From: PALSA-693 sp963834725
GTDB taxonomy: Bacteria > Actinomycetota > Acidimicrobiia > Acidimicrobiales > Palsa-688
Length of the DNA: 64,000 nucleotides
NCBI GenBank assembly: GCA_963834725.1
Contig: CAWICN010000001.1
Span: 4,402,001-4,466,000, forward strand
Reading direction: 5' to 3'
A model generated the notes under the pieces. That model was not told where the DNA came from, did no database searches, and saw only the letters and a list, made by a program, of their open reading frames with translations. The first letter of the stretch is position 1. The number at the start of each line of letters is the position of its first letter. The translations under genes and the position numbers were made by a program. Below are positions 35,180-44,499 of the stretch, piece by piece.

Positions 35180-36352
35180 CTAATCCGACCTCGGAGCTGA
35201 GTGCAGCACCCCGGCCGCGCGCAGCTCCCCCGCTTCGGTCCGACCCAGCCACTCGCGCAGAACCTCGTCGTTGTGTTCGCCCAGGTACGGCACGACTCCA
35301 TGGATCCCCGACTCCGCGTGGGAGAACTGCTGCGGAGACGAGATCAGCGGCACGACGCCGTCTCCGCGATCGGACACGTCGACAATCGCCGTGTCCCGCC
35401 GGATCGAGATCGCGTCGCGCGTCGTCCTGCAGACCCCGGCGGCCATGCCCACCGCGGCGCACAGGTGGTCAAGCGCGTCGGTCGGTAACTCGCGAGACCA
35501 CGCGGCGATCTCATCGATCAGACCCTGCCTGTTGGCCTGGCGCGCCTCACGCGTGACGAAGCGCGAATCGGCGAGCAGGTCACGGTCCATCAGCTCGAAA
35601 AACGGCTCCGGCACCAGCACCGGATTCGCCGAGATCATCATCCAACCGTCGGAAGCCGGCACCAGGATCGGGTCCGGCTGGGCCTCGAAGTCGTCCCCGG
35701 AAGGCCACAAGTCGAACGCTGCGAAGTCGTCGACCGACAGCATCGAGTCGACCATCGACACCTCGACGCGCTGACCAAGACCTGTCGTGGCCCGGTCAAG
35801 CAGCGCGGCCAGCACACCCGCGAGGAGCTCCAGGCCCGAGTAGGTGTCCGCCGCCGACCACTTGATAGGCACGGGTGTACGGCCGTCCCTGCGGGCTTGG
35901 CGTTCGAGCAAGCCGGCCTCCGCGTGCACGACGTTCGCCAGCGCGCGGCGCTGTGCGCGCTCGCCCTCGCGTCCGTATCCCGAGATCGCCGCGTAGACCA
36001 GGCGCGGATTCCGCTCGCAGAGGACCTCCCAGCCGAGTCCGAGACGATCCATCACGCCCGGACGGAAGTTCTCCGCCACGACGTCGGCTACGTCGGCCAG
36101 CGACAGGCACAGCTCGCGACCCCCGTCCGTCGACAGGTCCACCGCCACGCTGCGCTTGCCGCAGTTCTGCTGACTGAAAAACGGCCCAATCCCATTGACC
36201 TGCACACCGTAACGGCGCGTCCCGTCCCCACCAGGACCCTCGACCTTCACCACGTCGGCTCCGAGGTCGGCGAGCATCCGCGTACAGTGCGGGCCCGAGA
36301 CTGCAGTCGTGAAGTCGAGGACGCGATAGCCGTCGAGGATCCGTCTTGCCAT
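35180..36352 (-). CDS. CaiB/BaiF family (class III) CoA transferase
   Basis: 390-aa enzyme expected to move CoA between acyl or organic acids. It starts with the family opening YRVLDFTTAVSGPHCTRMLADLGADVVKVE, continues with the NCGKRSVAVDLSTDGG stretch, ENFRPGVMDRLGLG and YAAISGYG, then IKWSAADTYSGLELLAGVLA, where the catalytic Asp of this family is expected. BaiF/formyl-CoA transferase proteins run about 390-430 aa, so it is full length. The ATG at 36350-36352 sets the N-terminus 8 residues before YRVLDF. The substrate is unknown. Its neighbour is a monooxygenase, consistent with a catabolic island. Confidence 0.9.
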   Translation of the reverse strand: MARRILDGYRVLDFTTAVSGPHCTRMLADLGADVVKVEGPGGDGTRRYGVQVNGIGPFFSQQNCGKRSVAVDLSTDGGRELCLSLADVADVVAENFRPGVMDRLGLGWEVLCERNPRLVYAAISGYGREGERAQRRALANVVHAEAGLLERQARRDGRTPVPIKWSAADTYSGLELLAGVLAALLDRATTGLGQRVEVSMVDSMLSVDDFAAFDLWPSGDDFEAQPDPILVPASDGWMMISANPVLVPEPFFELMDRDLLADSRFVTREARQANRQGLIDEIAAWSRELPTDALDHLCAAVGMAAGVCRTTRDAISIRRDTAIVDVSDRGDGVVPLISSPQQFSHAESGIHGVVPYLGEHNDEVLREWLGRTEAGELRAAGVLHSAPRSD

Positions 36353-36720
36353 GCGGGCAGAATACGCAACGGGCCTGTCACAAGCTCGACCAGATCGCCG
36401 TGCGCCGCGCCACAACGTGCGGCCGAGCCGGCGTTCTGGGCGACCCTGGCGGTGGGAGCAACAGTGAACGTTTGGGGATACCTGGGCGCCTAAGGTGAGC
36501 AGTCGCGTCGTTGCGGGTCCATGGTCGCCAGAGTCCAGGCCGATGATGGCGGATCGGCCGGCGCTCGAAGGGCCTACGAGCCCAGGCCACCGAAAGTCGC
36601 CAGAGTCGGTCCCGGACGATCCAAAGGCACTCGAAGCCCTTCCCGAACCCGCTACCCCGCCATTAAGCAGGCGGTCGAACAGGTCTTCAGGACTTAACTG
36701 CTAGCTCAGTCCTGCCGACG
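36353..36720. other. Gap of 368 bp between CoA transferase and monooxygenase genes
   Basis: No gene is supported. It should hold the CoA transferase promoter just above 36352. A plus-strand frame reading to about 36700 has no recognisable features. Confidence 0.4.
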
Positions 36721-38697
36721 TCAGCTGATCGAGGGAACGGCCCACGCGGACAGGCGCGGCACGGCGATCGCCGGGTCGCCGATGAACTCGTAGTCGGCGG
36801 GATCGGGCTCACGGGTCCGCTCCCAGTACTCGAGCAGCGAGTACGGCCAGTTCTGGGTGATGTGGCCGGCGGCGTTCTTGTACCAGGTGTTCACCGTCGA
36901 GATCCCCCACGCCATCTGGCGGTTGCGCTCGTCGACGCGCTGCTTGAACGCGTGGTGGACGTCCTCGCGCACCTCAAGGGGGTGGCCGCTGTGTTGCAGC
37001 GCCAGGCGCAGGCAGCCGAGGATGTAGCGCACCCCGCACTCGGAGAAGTAGATGATGCTGCCGTTGACCACGAGGTTCGTGTTCGGCCCGTAGAGCAGGT
37101 ACAGGTTCGGGAAGCTCGGCACGGTGACGCCGAGATAGGCGCTGGCCTCGTCGCCCCACAACTCGTGGAGGTCGACGCCGTCGCGGCCGATCACCTTGAT
37201 CGGGGTGAGGAACTTCTGGGCCAGGAAGCCGGTGCCGTAGATGATGATGTCAAGGTCGCGCTGGCCGCCGTCGGCGCCCAGCACGCCGCTCGGGTTGATC
37301 TCCTGGATGCCGTTCGTGACGAGCTCGACGTTGTCACGGGTCAGCGCCGTGGCCCACACGCCGTTGTCGCGCAGCATCCGCTTGCTTCCCGGGGGGTACG
37401 CCGGGCGTACCTTGTCGAGCAGGTCGGGACGGTCGGCAAACTGTCCCTCGAGGTAGCCCATGAGGAGGCTGCGGAACTCGTCGTTCATCGCGCTCACCGA
37501 GGCGTTCTTGTTCTCCCACGCCGGGTCGCCGGTGACGTAGGCGAGCTGACCGTCGCCCATCGTCCAGAAGATGAAGAAGCGGTTCCACTCGCTGTAGAAC
37601 GGCACGTGGCGGTACAGCCAGCGCAAGCCGTCCTCGACGGGGTCGTGGTAGTCCGGCGTCGGGGCGAACCACGCCGGCGTGCGCTGGAAGATCACCAGTT
37701 CGGCGGCCTGCTCGGCGATGATCGGGATGAACTGGGCGGCGCTGGCGCCCGTGCCGATGACCGCCACTCGCTTCCCGGTGAGGTCAAGCTCGGCCGGCCA
37801 GCGCGCCGAGTGGAACGACGTCCCTGCGAAGCTGTCGCGCCCGGCGATCTCCGGCACGTGTGGGCGGTTCAGTTGGCCGGTGGCGCTGATCACGGCGTCC
37901 ACGTCGACGTCCTCAGTGGCGCCGTCGCCGGTGCGGGTGCGCACCGTCCAGCGGCGGTGGGCATCCGACCACGTCGCCGACGCCACGGTCGTGTCGAACC
38001 GGATGTGCCTCAGCAGGTCGTGCTGCTCGGCGAAGTCGCGAAAATACCCGGCCAGGACGTCCTGGGTCGAGTAATGCATCGGCCAGTCGTGGCGCTGCGC
38101 GAACGAGTAGCTGTAGTTGTGGTTCGGGTTGTCGACGCGGCAACCGGGATATGTGTTCTCCCACCACGTGCCGCCGACGTCCTGATTCTTCTCGAACACC
38201 ACGAACGGTACGCCCGCCTGGCGCAACCGGTAGGCGGCGAGCAGCCCGGACATCCCGGCGCCGATCACGGCCACCTGGTACGGCACGTCCGGCGCCAGCT
38301 CGTCCTTCGTCCACCCCGGCGCCCGGCGGTCGTCGCCGGTGACGGCGAGCTCCTCCTCGAGCAGCGGCACGTACTCGCGCATCAGCTCGGAGCCGGTGAC
38401 CCACTCCATCATCGCCACCAGGTCGTGCTCGGACGGGACGGCGGGGGGCGGCGAGCCGGCGTCGCGGTAGCGCCTAAGCGTCTCGAAGGCCAGCTCGCGG
38501 CCGGTCGCCTGCTGCGCCTCGGTCAGCCCGCCCTGGGGCTCGCCGATCAGCGCGGGATCGATGCGGAGGTCATCGCGCAGTAGCGACAGATCGCCGGTGA
38601 CGTGGGCCAGCGCGACGAGCAACGGCGGCAACACCGCGTCCTCAAGGACCTTGTGCAGCTCCTCGTCGCTGGCCGTGATGCCATCCGTCGTAGCCAA
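36721..38697 (-). CDS. Flavin-dependent Baeyer-Villiger-type monooxygenase
   Basis: 658-aa FAD/NADPH enzyme. An N-terminal extension of about 140 residues precedes the FAD-binding GAGMSGLLAAYRL. VFEKNQDVGGTWWENTYPGCRVD follows, then the Baeyer-Villiger fingerprint FAGTSFHSARWP (FxGxxxHxxxWP), then the NADPH-binding GTGASAAQFIPIIAEQ. The late YGTGF and LLYGPNTNL segments complete the fold. Such enzymes convert ketones to esters or lactones; the substrate is unknown. The only start in phase is a TTG at 38697 with a GGAGG very close upstream, so the exact start is uncertain. Confidence 0.92.
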   Translation of the reverse strand: MATTDGITASDEELHKVLEDAVLPPLLVALAHVTGDLSLLRDDLRIDPALIGEPQGGLTEAQQATGRELAFETLRRYRDAGSPPPAVPSEHDLVAMMEWVTGSELMREYVPLLEEELAVTGDDRRAPGWTKDELAPDVPYQVAVIGAGMSGLLAAYRLRQAGVPFVVFEKNQDVGGTWWENTYPGCRVDNPNHNYSYSFAQRHDWPMHYSTQDVLAGYFRDFAEQHDLLRHIRFDTTVASATWSDAHRRWTVRTRTGDGATEDVDVDAVISATGQLNRPHVPEIAGRDSFAGTSFHSARWPAELDLTGKRVAVIGTGASAAQFIPIIAEQAAELVIFQRTPAWFAPTPDYHDPVEDGLRWLYRHVPFYSEWNRFFIFWTMGDGQLAYVTGDPAWENKNASVSAMNDEFRSLLMGYLEGQFADRPDLLDKVRPAYPPGSKRMLRDNGVWATALTRDNVELVTNGIQEINPSGVLGADGGQRDLDIIIYGTGFLAQKFLTPIKVIGRDGVDLHELWGDEASAYLGVTVPSFPNLYLLYGPNTNLVVNGSIIYFSECGVRYILGCLRLALQHSGHPLEVREDVHHAFKQRVDERNRQMAWGISTVNTWYKNAAGHITQNWPYSLLEYWERTREPDPADYEFIGDPAIAVPRLSAWAVPSIS

Positions 38698-38801
38698 CCT
38701 CCACCCCCGCGCGTGACGTTCTGATTGAGGGTAGAAAGTTTAGCACGGCAGATGGACTAGCGAGTCCCTGCTCAGCCTTCTAGAGCCGTTTTCCGCACTG
38801 T

Positions 38802-38839
38802 TTGGACTTACAGTACAGTACAGCTTGGACTTACAGTAC
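38802..38839. promoter_or_regulatory. Two 15-bp direct repeats (TTGGACTTACAGTAC) upstream of the monooxygenase gene
   Basis: The 15-mer occurs at 38802-38816 and 38825-38839, 23 bp apart centre to centre, about 105-140 bp upstream of the monooxygenase start. Two face-on copies separated by about two helical turns are a common operator layout for an activator or repressor. The sequence also has CAGTAC overlapping copies. No regulator gene is adjacent. The role is inferred. Confidence 0.5.
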
Positions 38840-38989
38840 CGCCCCGCGGCGGCTGATGGCTGTGCGCCGCTATTAGCGCGGCGTGGGTGAGCGGTGTGGG
38901 CGCATGGCGATGGTGAGCTGGTCGATGACACCGGCGGGGAAGGGTCGTGTGGGGTTGTAGGTGCGCCGGGATAAACCGGCATGGAGGAG

Positions 38990-39330
38990 GAGATGGAAGA
39001 GCTCTACATCGAAGGTCTAGCGAACCACGATGACCCCGAACCGTGCGTGTGCGTCCGTGAGGGCGTGGGCGAAGCGTCGGAAGGGGCACGTGCAGGCCAG
39101 GCTATTGAGCCGCGAAATCACAGTGACCGGGGTGCCGACGTCGTCTACAAGATCGGAAGGCAACACCGCCAGCTATCGCAACTTGCTGGTGGGCCGCGAG
39201 AACCATGGCATGTACGGAACCTCCATGCGCGAGAACTGGGAGGTCCCGCGCTCGCCCGTCCGAGTGATCACCGGGCGGGCCGCTCAGGGAAGACCAAGGC
39301 CGTACGCCTGAGATGCCGAGCGTGAGAAGT
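38990..39330 (+). other. Leader-like remnant of a group II intron / reverse transcriptase locus, without the RT ORF
   Basis: Translated frames carry phrases I recognise from the region upstream of bacterial group II intron maturases: MEELYIEGLANHDDPEPCVCVREG in one frame, then LLSREITVTGVP and HGMYGTSMRENWEVPRSP in the next. These are intron RNA sequence and not a true protein. No reverse transcriptase or maturase ORF follows; the next gene is a 94-aa barrel protein. The segment downstream to about 39520 contains further compact GC-rich stem-forming sequence that could belong to the intron 3' part. This is a memory-based match; an RNA-model search is needed. Confidence 0.45.
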
Positions 39331-39595
39331 CAGACGGGGTGTAGGGTGGCGAGTGACACGACAAGAGTCCTGACGTGTTGAGCCGGTCCAGCGCCGACTG
39401 AGGGAGCGATGCTCCGGACCCGGTAGCGCTCAGTGCGATTCCCGGGGTCTGGAATGAGAGCGGTCCGGGAACGTTTCCCAGCCGACTAATGGGGCGCACC
39501 GCGGCTCAGTGTCGTTCCAACCTTTTTTTACCGGGCGTAGGTGCTCGCAGATGCGGCAGCGTCCCGCTCGCTACCCACCACAAGGAGAAAATCCC

Positions 39596-39880
39596 ATGCA
39601 GGTAGTCGTTCGTCCGTATAAGGGCAGTGCGAAATTGATCGACGAACTCGTCGATCGACGCAAGGACGTGGAAGCGCTCATCAGAGGAGTCGACGGATTC
39701 GCCGCTTACTACCTCGTCAGGACAGCTGACGGCGGGGCGAGCGTTAGTGTGTTCGAAGACGAGGCCGGCACTACAGAGTCGAACAAGCGCGCAGCCGCCT
39801 TCATCAAGGAGAACCTCGAGGGTGTGGCGGCGGGACCGCCCGAGATCATCGAGGGCACAGCGGTCATCGACTTCAAGTAG
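39596..39880 (+). CDS. Small dimeric alpha/beta-barrel-like protein
   Basis: 94 aa. The pattern of alternating beta strands and helices (VVVRPYKGSAKLIDELVDRR, VDGFAAYYLVRTADGGASVSVF, SNKRAAAFIKENLEGV) and the closing EGTAVIDF strand fit the dimeric alpha/beta barrel (ABM-like) fold. Members are small monooxygenases, isomerases or stress proteins; no catalytic residue identifies this one. ATG 39596 follows an AAGGAGA ribosome-binding site with good spacing. A strong hairpin follows the stop. It converges on a similar-fold gene at 40203-40481. Confidence 0.72.
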   Translation: MQVVVRPYKGSAKLIDELVDRRKDVEALIRGVDGFAAYYLVRTADGGASVSVFEDEAGTTESNKRAAAFIKENLEGVAAGPPEIIEGTAVIDFK

Positions 39881-39894
39881 CGGACGCGGACGCG

Positions 39895-39930
39895 GCCTAT
39901 TCGCACCCTGCACGTAGGATGCGAATAGGC
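39895..39930 (+). terminator. Probable intrinsic terminator of the 39596-39880 gene
   Basis: Perfect 11-bp stem GCCTATTCGCA / TGCGAATAGGC around a 14-nt loop, starting 15 bases after the stop codon. No U-tract follows, as is often the case in actinobacteria. Confidence 0.7.
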
Positions 39931-40155
39931 ACGTACAGTATGACCACCAGCCGTCCGTATCCCACTGGCGGGGTCAGGCCAACACTGGCACATAGCGCGC
40001 ACCCGTCCTAACAGCCGCGGACCAGACGCGAGCCTGTCCCACCGAGCCGGCGATGTGGGGCAGGGAGCCCTACTTGTGGGCGTACGTTCGGGGGCACGGA
40101 GGTGGGGTCAACTCAGCCGAGTGGCAGCCTCTACGGTCACCACAGCGGTATGACG

Positions 40156-40187
40156 AACAGCCTCGCCTCTCCCGTGGCGAGGCTGTT
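40156..40187 (-). terminator. Probable terminator of the 40203-40481 gene
   Basis: Perfect 12-bp stem AACAGCCTCGCC / GGCGAGGCTGTT with an 8-nt loop, 16 bases beyond the stop of the minus-strand gene. No clear T-run follows in that direction. With the 39895-39930 hairpin it brackets the convergent gap. Confidence 0.75.
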
Positions 40188-40202
40188 TGGCGTCTGTCCG
40201 CC

Positions 40203-40481
40203 CTATGCGACGGCGCCGACCTCGTAGATGTCCACGGCTCGAACCTCGGGACCGCCGGGCGGTGGCCGCAGCGCCTTGGAGGCATCGTTGGCTTGCTGCT
40301 CGGTTGCGAACACGACCACTCCGACACCCTCTCGAGGAGAGGACACCTTGCGCATCCAGACGCCATTCATGAAGCCGGCCTGCGCCTTGGCCACGGGCAC
40401 GACCCCCTCGACGAGCATCTTCTGATCCTCTTCCGGCGTGCTCTCCGGCAAGGTCACCTCGAACTTGACCGCGAACGGCAT
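40203..40481 (-). CDS. Small dimeric alpha/beta-barrel protein (YciI/ABM/EthD-like)
   Basis: 92 aa. The sequence PFAVKFEVTLPESTPEEDQK, a middle segment VVPVAKAQAGFMNGVWMRK and FATEQQANDASKALRPPPGG followed by EVRAVDIYEVGAVA fit the ferredoxin-like dimeric barrel fold. ATG 40481 lies six bases behind a GGGAGG. An in-frame ATG two codons upstream overlaps that site and is less likely. Its function is not known. It is isolated on its strand and ends at a strong hairpin. Confidence 0.7.
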   Translation of the reverse strand: MPFAVKFEVTLPESTPEEDQKMLVEGVVPVAKAQAGFMNGVWMRKVSSPREGVGVVVFATEQQANDASKALRPPPGGPEVRAVDIYEVGAVA

Positions 40482-41047
40482 GAACATCCTCCCACCGTGG
40501 TTGATCTGCGCCGCGCATTGCGGCGATCGAAGGTATAGCTCGCTCCAACTGGTCTGGCAAGACCCCACTCTTTTGCCCTCTTGGCGAATAAATCACCGAT
40601 GAGCTTCTGGCCTGACCGGGATCGTGGCAAGCCGTCCGTAGCAATAGCGCTTTCCGCGGTCATCGAAAAAGAGGTTGTCCCCTGGTTTGTTGAAGTGAGG
40701 CGGTGGTCCCCCGCCTGAGACCTTGCTTTTGGCATGGTGTCGGGCGTCCTGCCAAGAACACCAAACCAGTCCATCGACGATGCCGGAGTGAGCGACACAT
40801 TCAATCGGCACATTCACGGCGGTGTCTATCCCGGTCAGGACGAGGACGTCTGGAAGGGGCTGCTTCCCTAATCAGCAGTCGAGCAGCCCTACCCCACAAC
40901 GCCGGTTCGCGGGCGCAACATAGCGACGTCGGTCGCCGAAAAAACGATGGCGCGCGAATCGGCGATCGGCTCCCCTCTGGATCGCCACCGAGGCCTCCGA
41001 GGGGACGCAGAATATCGCCCGGCAGCCGGGAGGTTGACCCAGGCGTC
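40482..41047. other. Gap of about 565 bp upstream of the IS element
   Basis: No gene is firmly supported. A minus-strand frame at 40593-40817 (74 aa, containing GLVWCSWQDARHHAKSK and NLFFDDRGKRYCYGRL) could be a small protein or a fragment, but it has no recognised family and no clear ribosome-binding site. Confidence 0.35.
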
Positions 41048-42529
41048 GTAGAAGTTTGAGTGGCGGTCCTCCGCCTCGGTCGTGCCGTGAGGCACGCTCG
41101 GGGTGTCACCCATCCGAGTGAGAACGGAGGACCACCAGTGAAGACAGCATCACACACGATCAGCGCCGGCGCAGCCAACCTGCGGTTGGTGTCGGGTGTC
41201 GGCCTTGTCGACCTCTCCCAGCAGGAGCTGCCTGAGCGGCTGGCCGGAAAGGTGAGCGACCAACTCGAGCACTTCGCCGCCCAGATGCGACACGGCCTGT
41301 TGGCAGCGTCGGTGAACATCGGCTTGGAGGTGATGGGCGAACTGATGGAGGCCGAGGTCACCGAGCTGGCCGGCCCGAAGGGCAAGCACAACCCCGGCCG
41401 GGCCGCGTATCGCCACGGGACCGAGGACGGCAAAGTCAGCTTGGGCGGACGCCGCGTGGCGGTGACCCGTCCCCGGGTGCGATCCGTCGAAGACGAAGAC
41501 GGCACCGAGCGGGAGTTGCGTCTCGAGTCGTATGACACCTTCGCCAGCGTCGACCTGCTGGCAGATCACATGGTCGCAGCGATGCTCGCCGGACTGTCAA
41601 CCCGCCGATACCCCGCCGGGCTGGAACCGGTCGGCGAGGCTGTCGAGGAGACGGCTTCGGGGACGTCGCGTTCGTCGGTGAGCCGACGATTCTGCGCCAT
41701 GACCGAGGAGCGCCTCGCCGAGTTCCGCACCCAGCCCCTCGATGATCATCGATGGTTGATCGTCTTCGTCGATGGTTTCGACTTCGCTGATCACACCATG
41801 ATCGGGGCGCTTGGTGTCACTTCTGAGGGGACCAAGGTTCCCCTCGGAGTGGTGGAGGGATCGACCGAGAACGCGAATGTCGTGCGTGGCCTGATCGCCT
41901 CGCTTCGAGACCGGGGACTCGACGCCGCTGACGGGATCCTCTTCGTCCTCGACGGCGCCAAGGCGCTACATAAGGCGGTTCGCGACGTCTTCGGCGACCA
42001 TGCGGTGATCGCCCGGTGTCGGGTCCACAAGGAGAGGAATGTTCTCGACCACCTGGTCGAGAACGAGCGCCCCTGGGTGCGGCGCAAGCTGCGAGCGGCG
42101 TGGGCCAACCCCGATCCCACCGAGGCGGAGGCCGCCCTGAAGGCGTTGGCCGCCCAGCTCGAGCGTGTCAACCCTGACGCCGCCGCGAGCCTTCGCGAGG
42201 GACTGGCCGAGACGCTCACCGTGACCCGCCTGGGCGTCACCGGTAGCCTGCTCAAGACCGTCATGGGCACCAACCCAGTCGAGTCGATGATCGAGATCGT
42301 CCGCCAGCACTCCAAGAACGTCAAGCGCTGGCAGCCCGGCGACATGCGACTCAGGTGGGCGGCCGCCGGCATGCTCGAAGCGTCCAAACAGTTCCGACGC
42401 GTCAAGGGCTACCGACAACTCCCCGCCCTCGCCGGCGCCCTACCACACACCGTTCACGCAGACCGATCCAACCTGGCCGTCACAGCCTGAAACTACGATT
42501 CACATCAGGAGGCCGTCACCAAATTCTAC
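41048..42529. mobile_element. IS256-family (mutator-type) insertion sequence
   Basis: The element has imperfect terminal inverted repeats of about 22-25 bp. The left end begins GTAGAAGTTTGAGTGGCGGT (41048 on). The right end, read inward on the other strand from 42529, begins GTAGAATTTGGTGACGGCCT. A 6-bp stem-loop CGTGCC-GTGA-GGCACG at 41081-41096 lies between the left repeat and the transposase start, where it could block outside transcription. No matching 8-9-bp target duplication is visible next to these ends. One transposase gene fills the interior. Confidence 0.85.
41138..42490 (+). CDS. IS256-family (mutator-type) transposase
   Basis: 450-aa DDE transposase. Catalytic acids fit the positions in WLIVFVDGFDFADHTMIGAL (first Asp), ILFVLDGAKALHKAV (second Asp) and MGTNPVESMIEIVRQHSKNV (Glu with the downstream Arg of the family). 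CRVHKERNVLDHL is the usual C/H segment between the second Asp and the Glu. Its N-terminal half includes a conserved zinc-free YRHGTEDGKVSLGGRRV beta region. GTG 41138 has an ACGGAGGA ribosome-binding site. The frame is intact, so the element may be active. Confidence 0.93.
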   Translation: MKTASHTISAGAANLRLVSGVGLVDLSQQELPERLAGKVSDQLEHFAAQMRHGLLAASVNIGLEVMGELMEAEVTELAGPKGKHNPGRAAYRHGTEDGKVSLGGRRVAVTRPRVRSVEDEDGTERELRLESYDTFASVDLLADHMVAAMLAGLSTRRYPAGLEPVGEAVEETASGTSRSSVSRRFCAMTEERLAEFRTQPLDDHRWLIVFVDGFDFADHTMIGALGVTSEGTKVPLGVVEGSTENANVVRGLIASLRDRGLDAADGILFVLDGAKALHKAVRDVFGDHAVIARCRVHKERNVLDHLVENERPWVRRKLRAAWANPDPTEAEAALKALAAQLERVNPDAAASLREGLAETLTVTRLGVTGSLLKTVMGTNPVESMIEIVRQHSKNVKRWQPGDMRLRWAAAGMLEASKQFRRVKGYRQLPALAGALPHTVHADRSNLAVTA

Positions 42530-42739
42530 GGCCAGCGGGACATCCTCGCAGCCGGCGTACTGGGGCACCAGCGATCGGGATTGGACCCATACGATATATG
42601 CAAGCACGCCATGCCCCCTGAGGAGGGCAGTCAGCGCTACTTGCGCGACCGAGTGGCCGGGCCAGCGAACGCCTGGCCCTGACCCAAGCGTCGGTTCCAA
42701 CCAGGTCCCAGCATAAGGACCTCGAAGAATCAGTGAGGC

Positions 42740-43885
42740 TCAGAGCATGCCGAAGGTATCCGAGCCTTTGAGGTTGAGGGTGATCGCATGTCCGTCACCG
42801 AGATGGTAGTCGTGCATCAGCTCGTGCGCGGCGGAAAAGAACACTGCGGTCCCGTCGGGAGCCCACTGGGCGACTGACCTCGTGGCTCCGGTTGGTAGGA
42901 CGCTGTTGGAGATGACTGTGGCCTGCAGTGTGGTCAAGTCGACGAGGACCAGTTGAGCCTGGCCCTGACGGGGACCGCTCACCAAGACGGCCAAGTGGTG
43001 TTGATCGGGTGAGAGGGCGCCGGCGGGAAGGAAGCCGAGGTGGCCTAACGGCGGGGTGGCAATGGTGGTCGGGTTCACGCCGGGGCTGGGGTTGGTGGTG
43101 CTGATCTGGAGGGGACATTCGTGAATCGGCGGGCAGGTGTCGGCGGCGAACCATGCCACGGTGGAGCCGTCGGTACCGATGACCGTGGAGGCGGTCCCGA
43201 GTTGTGGACCAAGGTTGACATGTCCGATCGGCCCGGCTGCCAGGTGCGCAGCAGACCGCCGGGACCCATGGCCAAGAACTGGCCAACGGGATGGTAGCCG
43301 GACGGCAATGTCCAGCCGGGCGAATCCGAGGGGCTCCGATCCTGGAGATCGACGTAGAACGCGCTCACCGCGGTCGGGCCGATGTGGCGTATCACGCCGA
43401 TCGTGTCCGGCCAGATCATGGGGACAGGCCATCGGCGCTGGCCAGCCGAAGGGGCGGGCGGGTGAATGGCCGCGTAAGGAGGAAGGCGCGGTCGCCGTCC
43501 ACGAAGGCCACTCCGCTGGTGGTCTCGACCGGCGACGTGGCTGGGGTGGTGATCGGCCGGACGGTGTGCGCCCCGTTGAGAGGTATCGCCTGCACCCCGT
43601 CCCGCCCGGTGGTGATGAGCGTGTACGAGGCGAACTCGGCCGGGGCCAGGTGCTTGGTTGGAGAGCTGCCGCTGCCGGTGATCTCGATACCAACGATGGC
43701 AGCCGACGCCGCTGACGCCCCGAACTGCCTGGCTGGGGGAAACCCGGAGCAACCGGCTGGGCCGGGCGGGGGGCCACAATCTCATCGTTGACGACTGGGA
43801 GGGCGTACTCCAAGTCGGCCCGGCACTTCGGGCAAAACGCCGCCCACTCCGATACCTCCATCTCACAGTTCGAAGAACGAACCAC
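42740..43885 (-). pseudogene. Zinc-ribbon plus beta-propeller-like secreted/signalling protein, broken by three frameshifts
   Basis: The three reading frames contribute in turn. The N-terminus (NCEMEVSEWAAFCPKCRADLEY) is a zinc-ribbon-like head. After an indel at the run 43735-43739 another frame gives AAIVGIEITGSGSSPTKHLA, then TLITTGRDGVQAIPLNGAHT. After a second indel at 43420-43423 the third frame gives MIWPDTIGVIRHIGPTAVSA. After a third near 43230-43236 the first frame resumes with IGHVNLGPQLGTASTVIGTD and ends in WD40-like strands (ATRSVAQWAPDGTAVFFSAA). Reconstructed length is about 380 aa. All breaks are single bases, two of them in G/C runs, so the protein may be intact in the real genome. 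Function unknown. Confidence 0.7.
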
Positions 43886-44499
43886 CTGACGATTCTGCCG
43901 CAGGCTCTCAGACCACGGCGGTCGTCTCGTCTGGTGGCGGTGACACCCGCCGTCAGTTCCACCGTCGACCGAAGAGACGAGATCATGCGCTGTGACACTG
44001 GTTCGGGAATAGCTCTACGGACGTAGTCGTCGCTCAAGAATCGCGAGCAGCGCCCGCTCGATAAGCGCCCTTCAGCCGGCGTGTTGAGGCAGTCTGGACC
44101 CGCTTGGCGGATATATACTTTATGGGGCACCCGGTAAGGGCGCATACGGAGCAACCGCTATTCACCGCGGCTCTCAGCGTTCGTCGCCCGTCCCGCTCCT
44201 GTTATCGGCCGCGCCGCCTGTCTCGTGGGGGTTGGCCGGTCCAGGCTTACGCCAGCCAGAAGGTCACCGGCGTTCCGGTCGCTACCTCAAGACCGCATGG
44301 TGCCCGTTTAAGGAGCTCGCAATGGTGTGGGAGTCTTGAGGACGGGGCTCGGGAGGGCCTTCAACAAGGGACGCAGGTCGCCGGTGCGGTGCGCGGTGAT
44401 GATGCCGTCTGCGGCGAGGGTGCGGGTAGTCGGTGGCGCCGAAGACGAGAAAATGTGGAGGGGGGTGGTCGAGCGGGTGCGGAAGGTTCAGCGTGCGGG
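43886..44499. other. Gap of 614 bp between the propeller gene and the SDR gene
   Basis: No gene is supported on either strand. A short AT-rich patch around 44107-44125 (GGATATATACTTTATGG) could be promoter DNA. No repeats or RNA genes were recognised. Confidence 0.4.

Noticed and set aside
36862..38583. 573-aa plus-strand ORF opposite the monooxygenase gene
   Set aside because: It is the antisense shadow of a gene with clear BVMO motifs; its sequence shows Val/Gly/Arg-rich composition and no domain.
39030..39311. Open frames reading SREITVTGVP and SMRENWEVP as proteins
   Set aside because: They match the RNA leader of group II intron loci, not a protein family, so they are recorded as a remnant.
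41040..42537. Target-site duplication flanking the IS256 element
   Set aside because: The eight to nine bases on either side of the visible ends (CAGGCGTC and GGCCAGCG) do not match.
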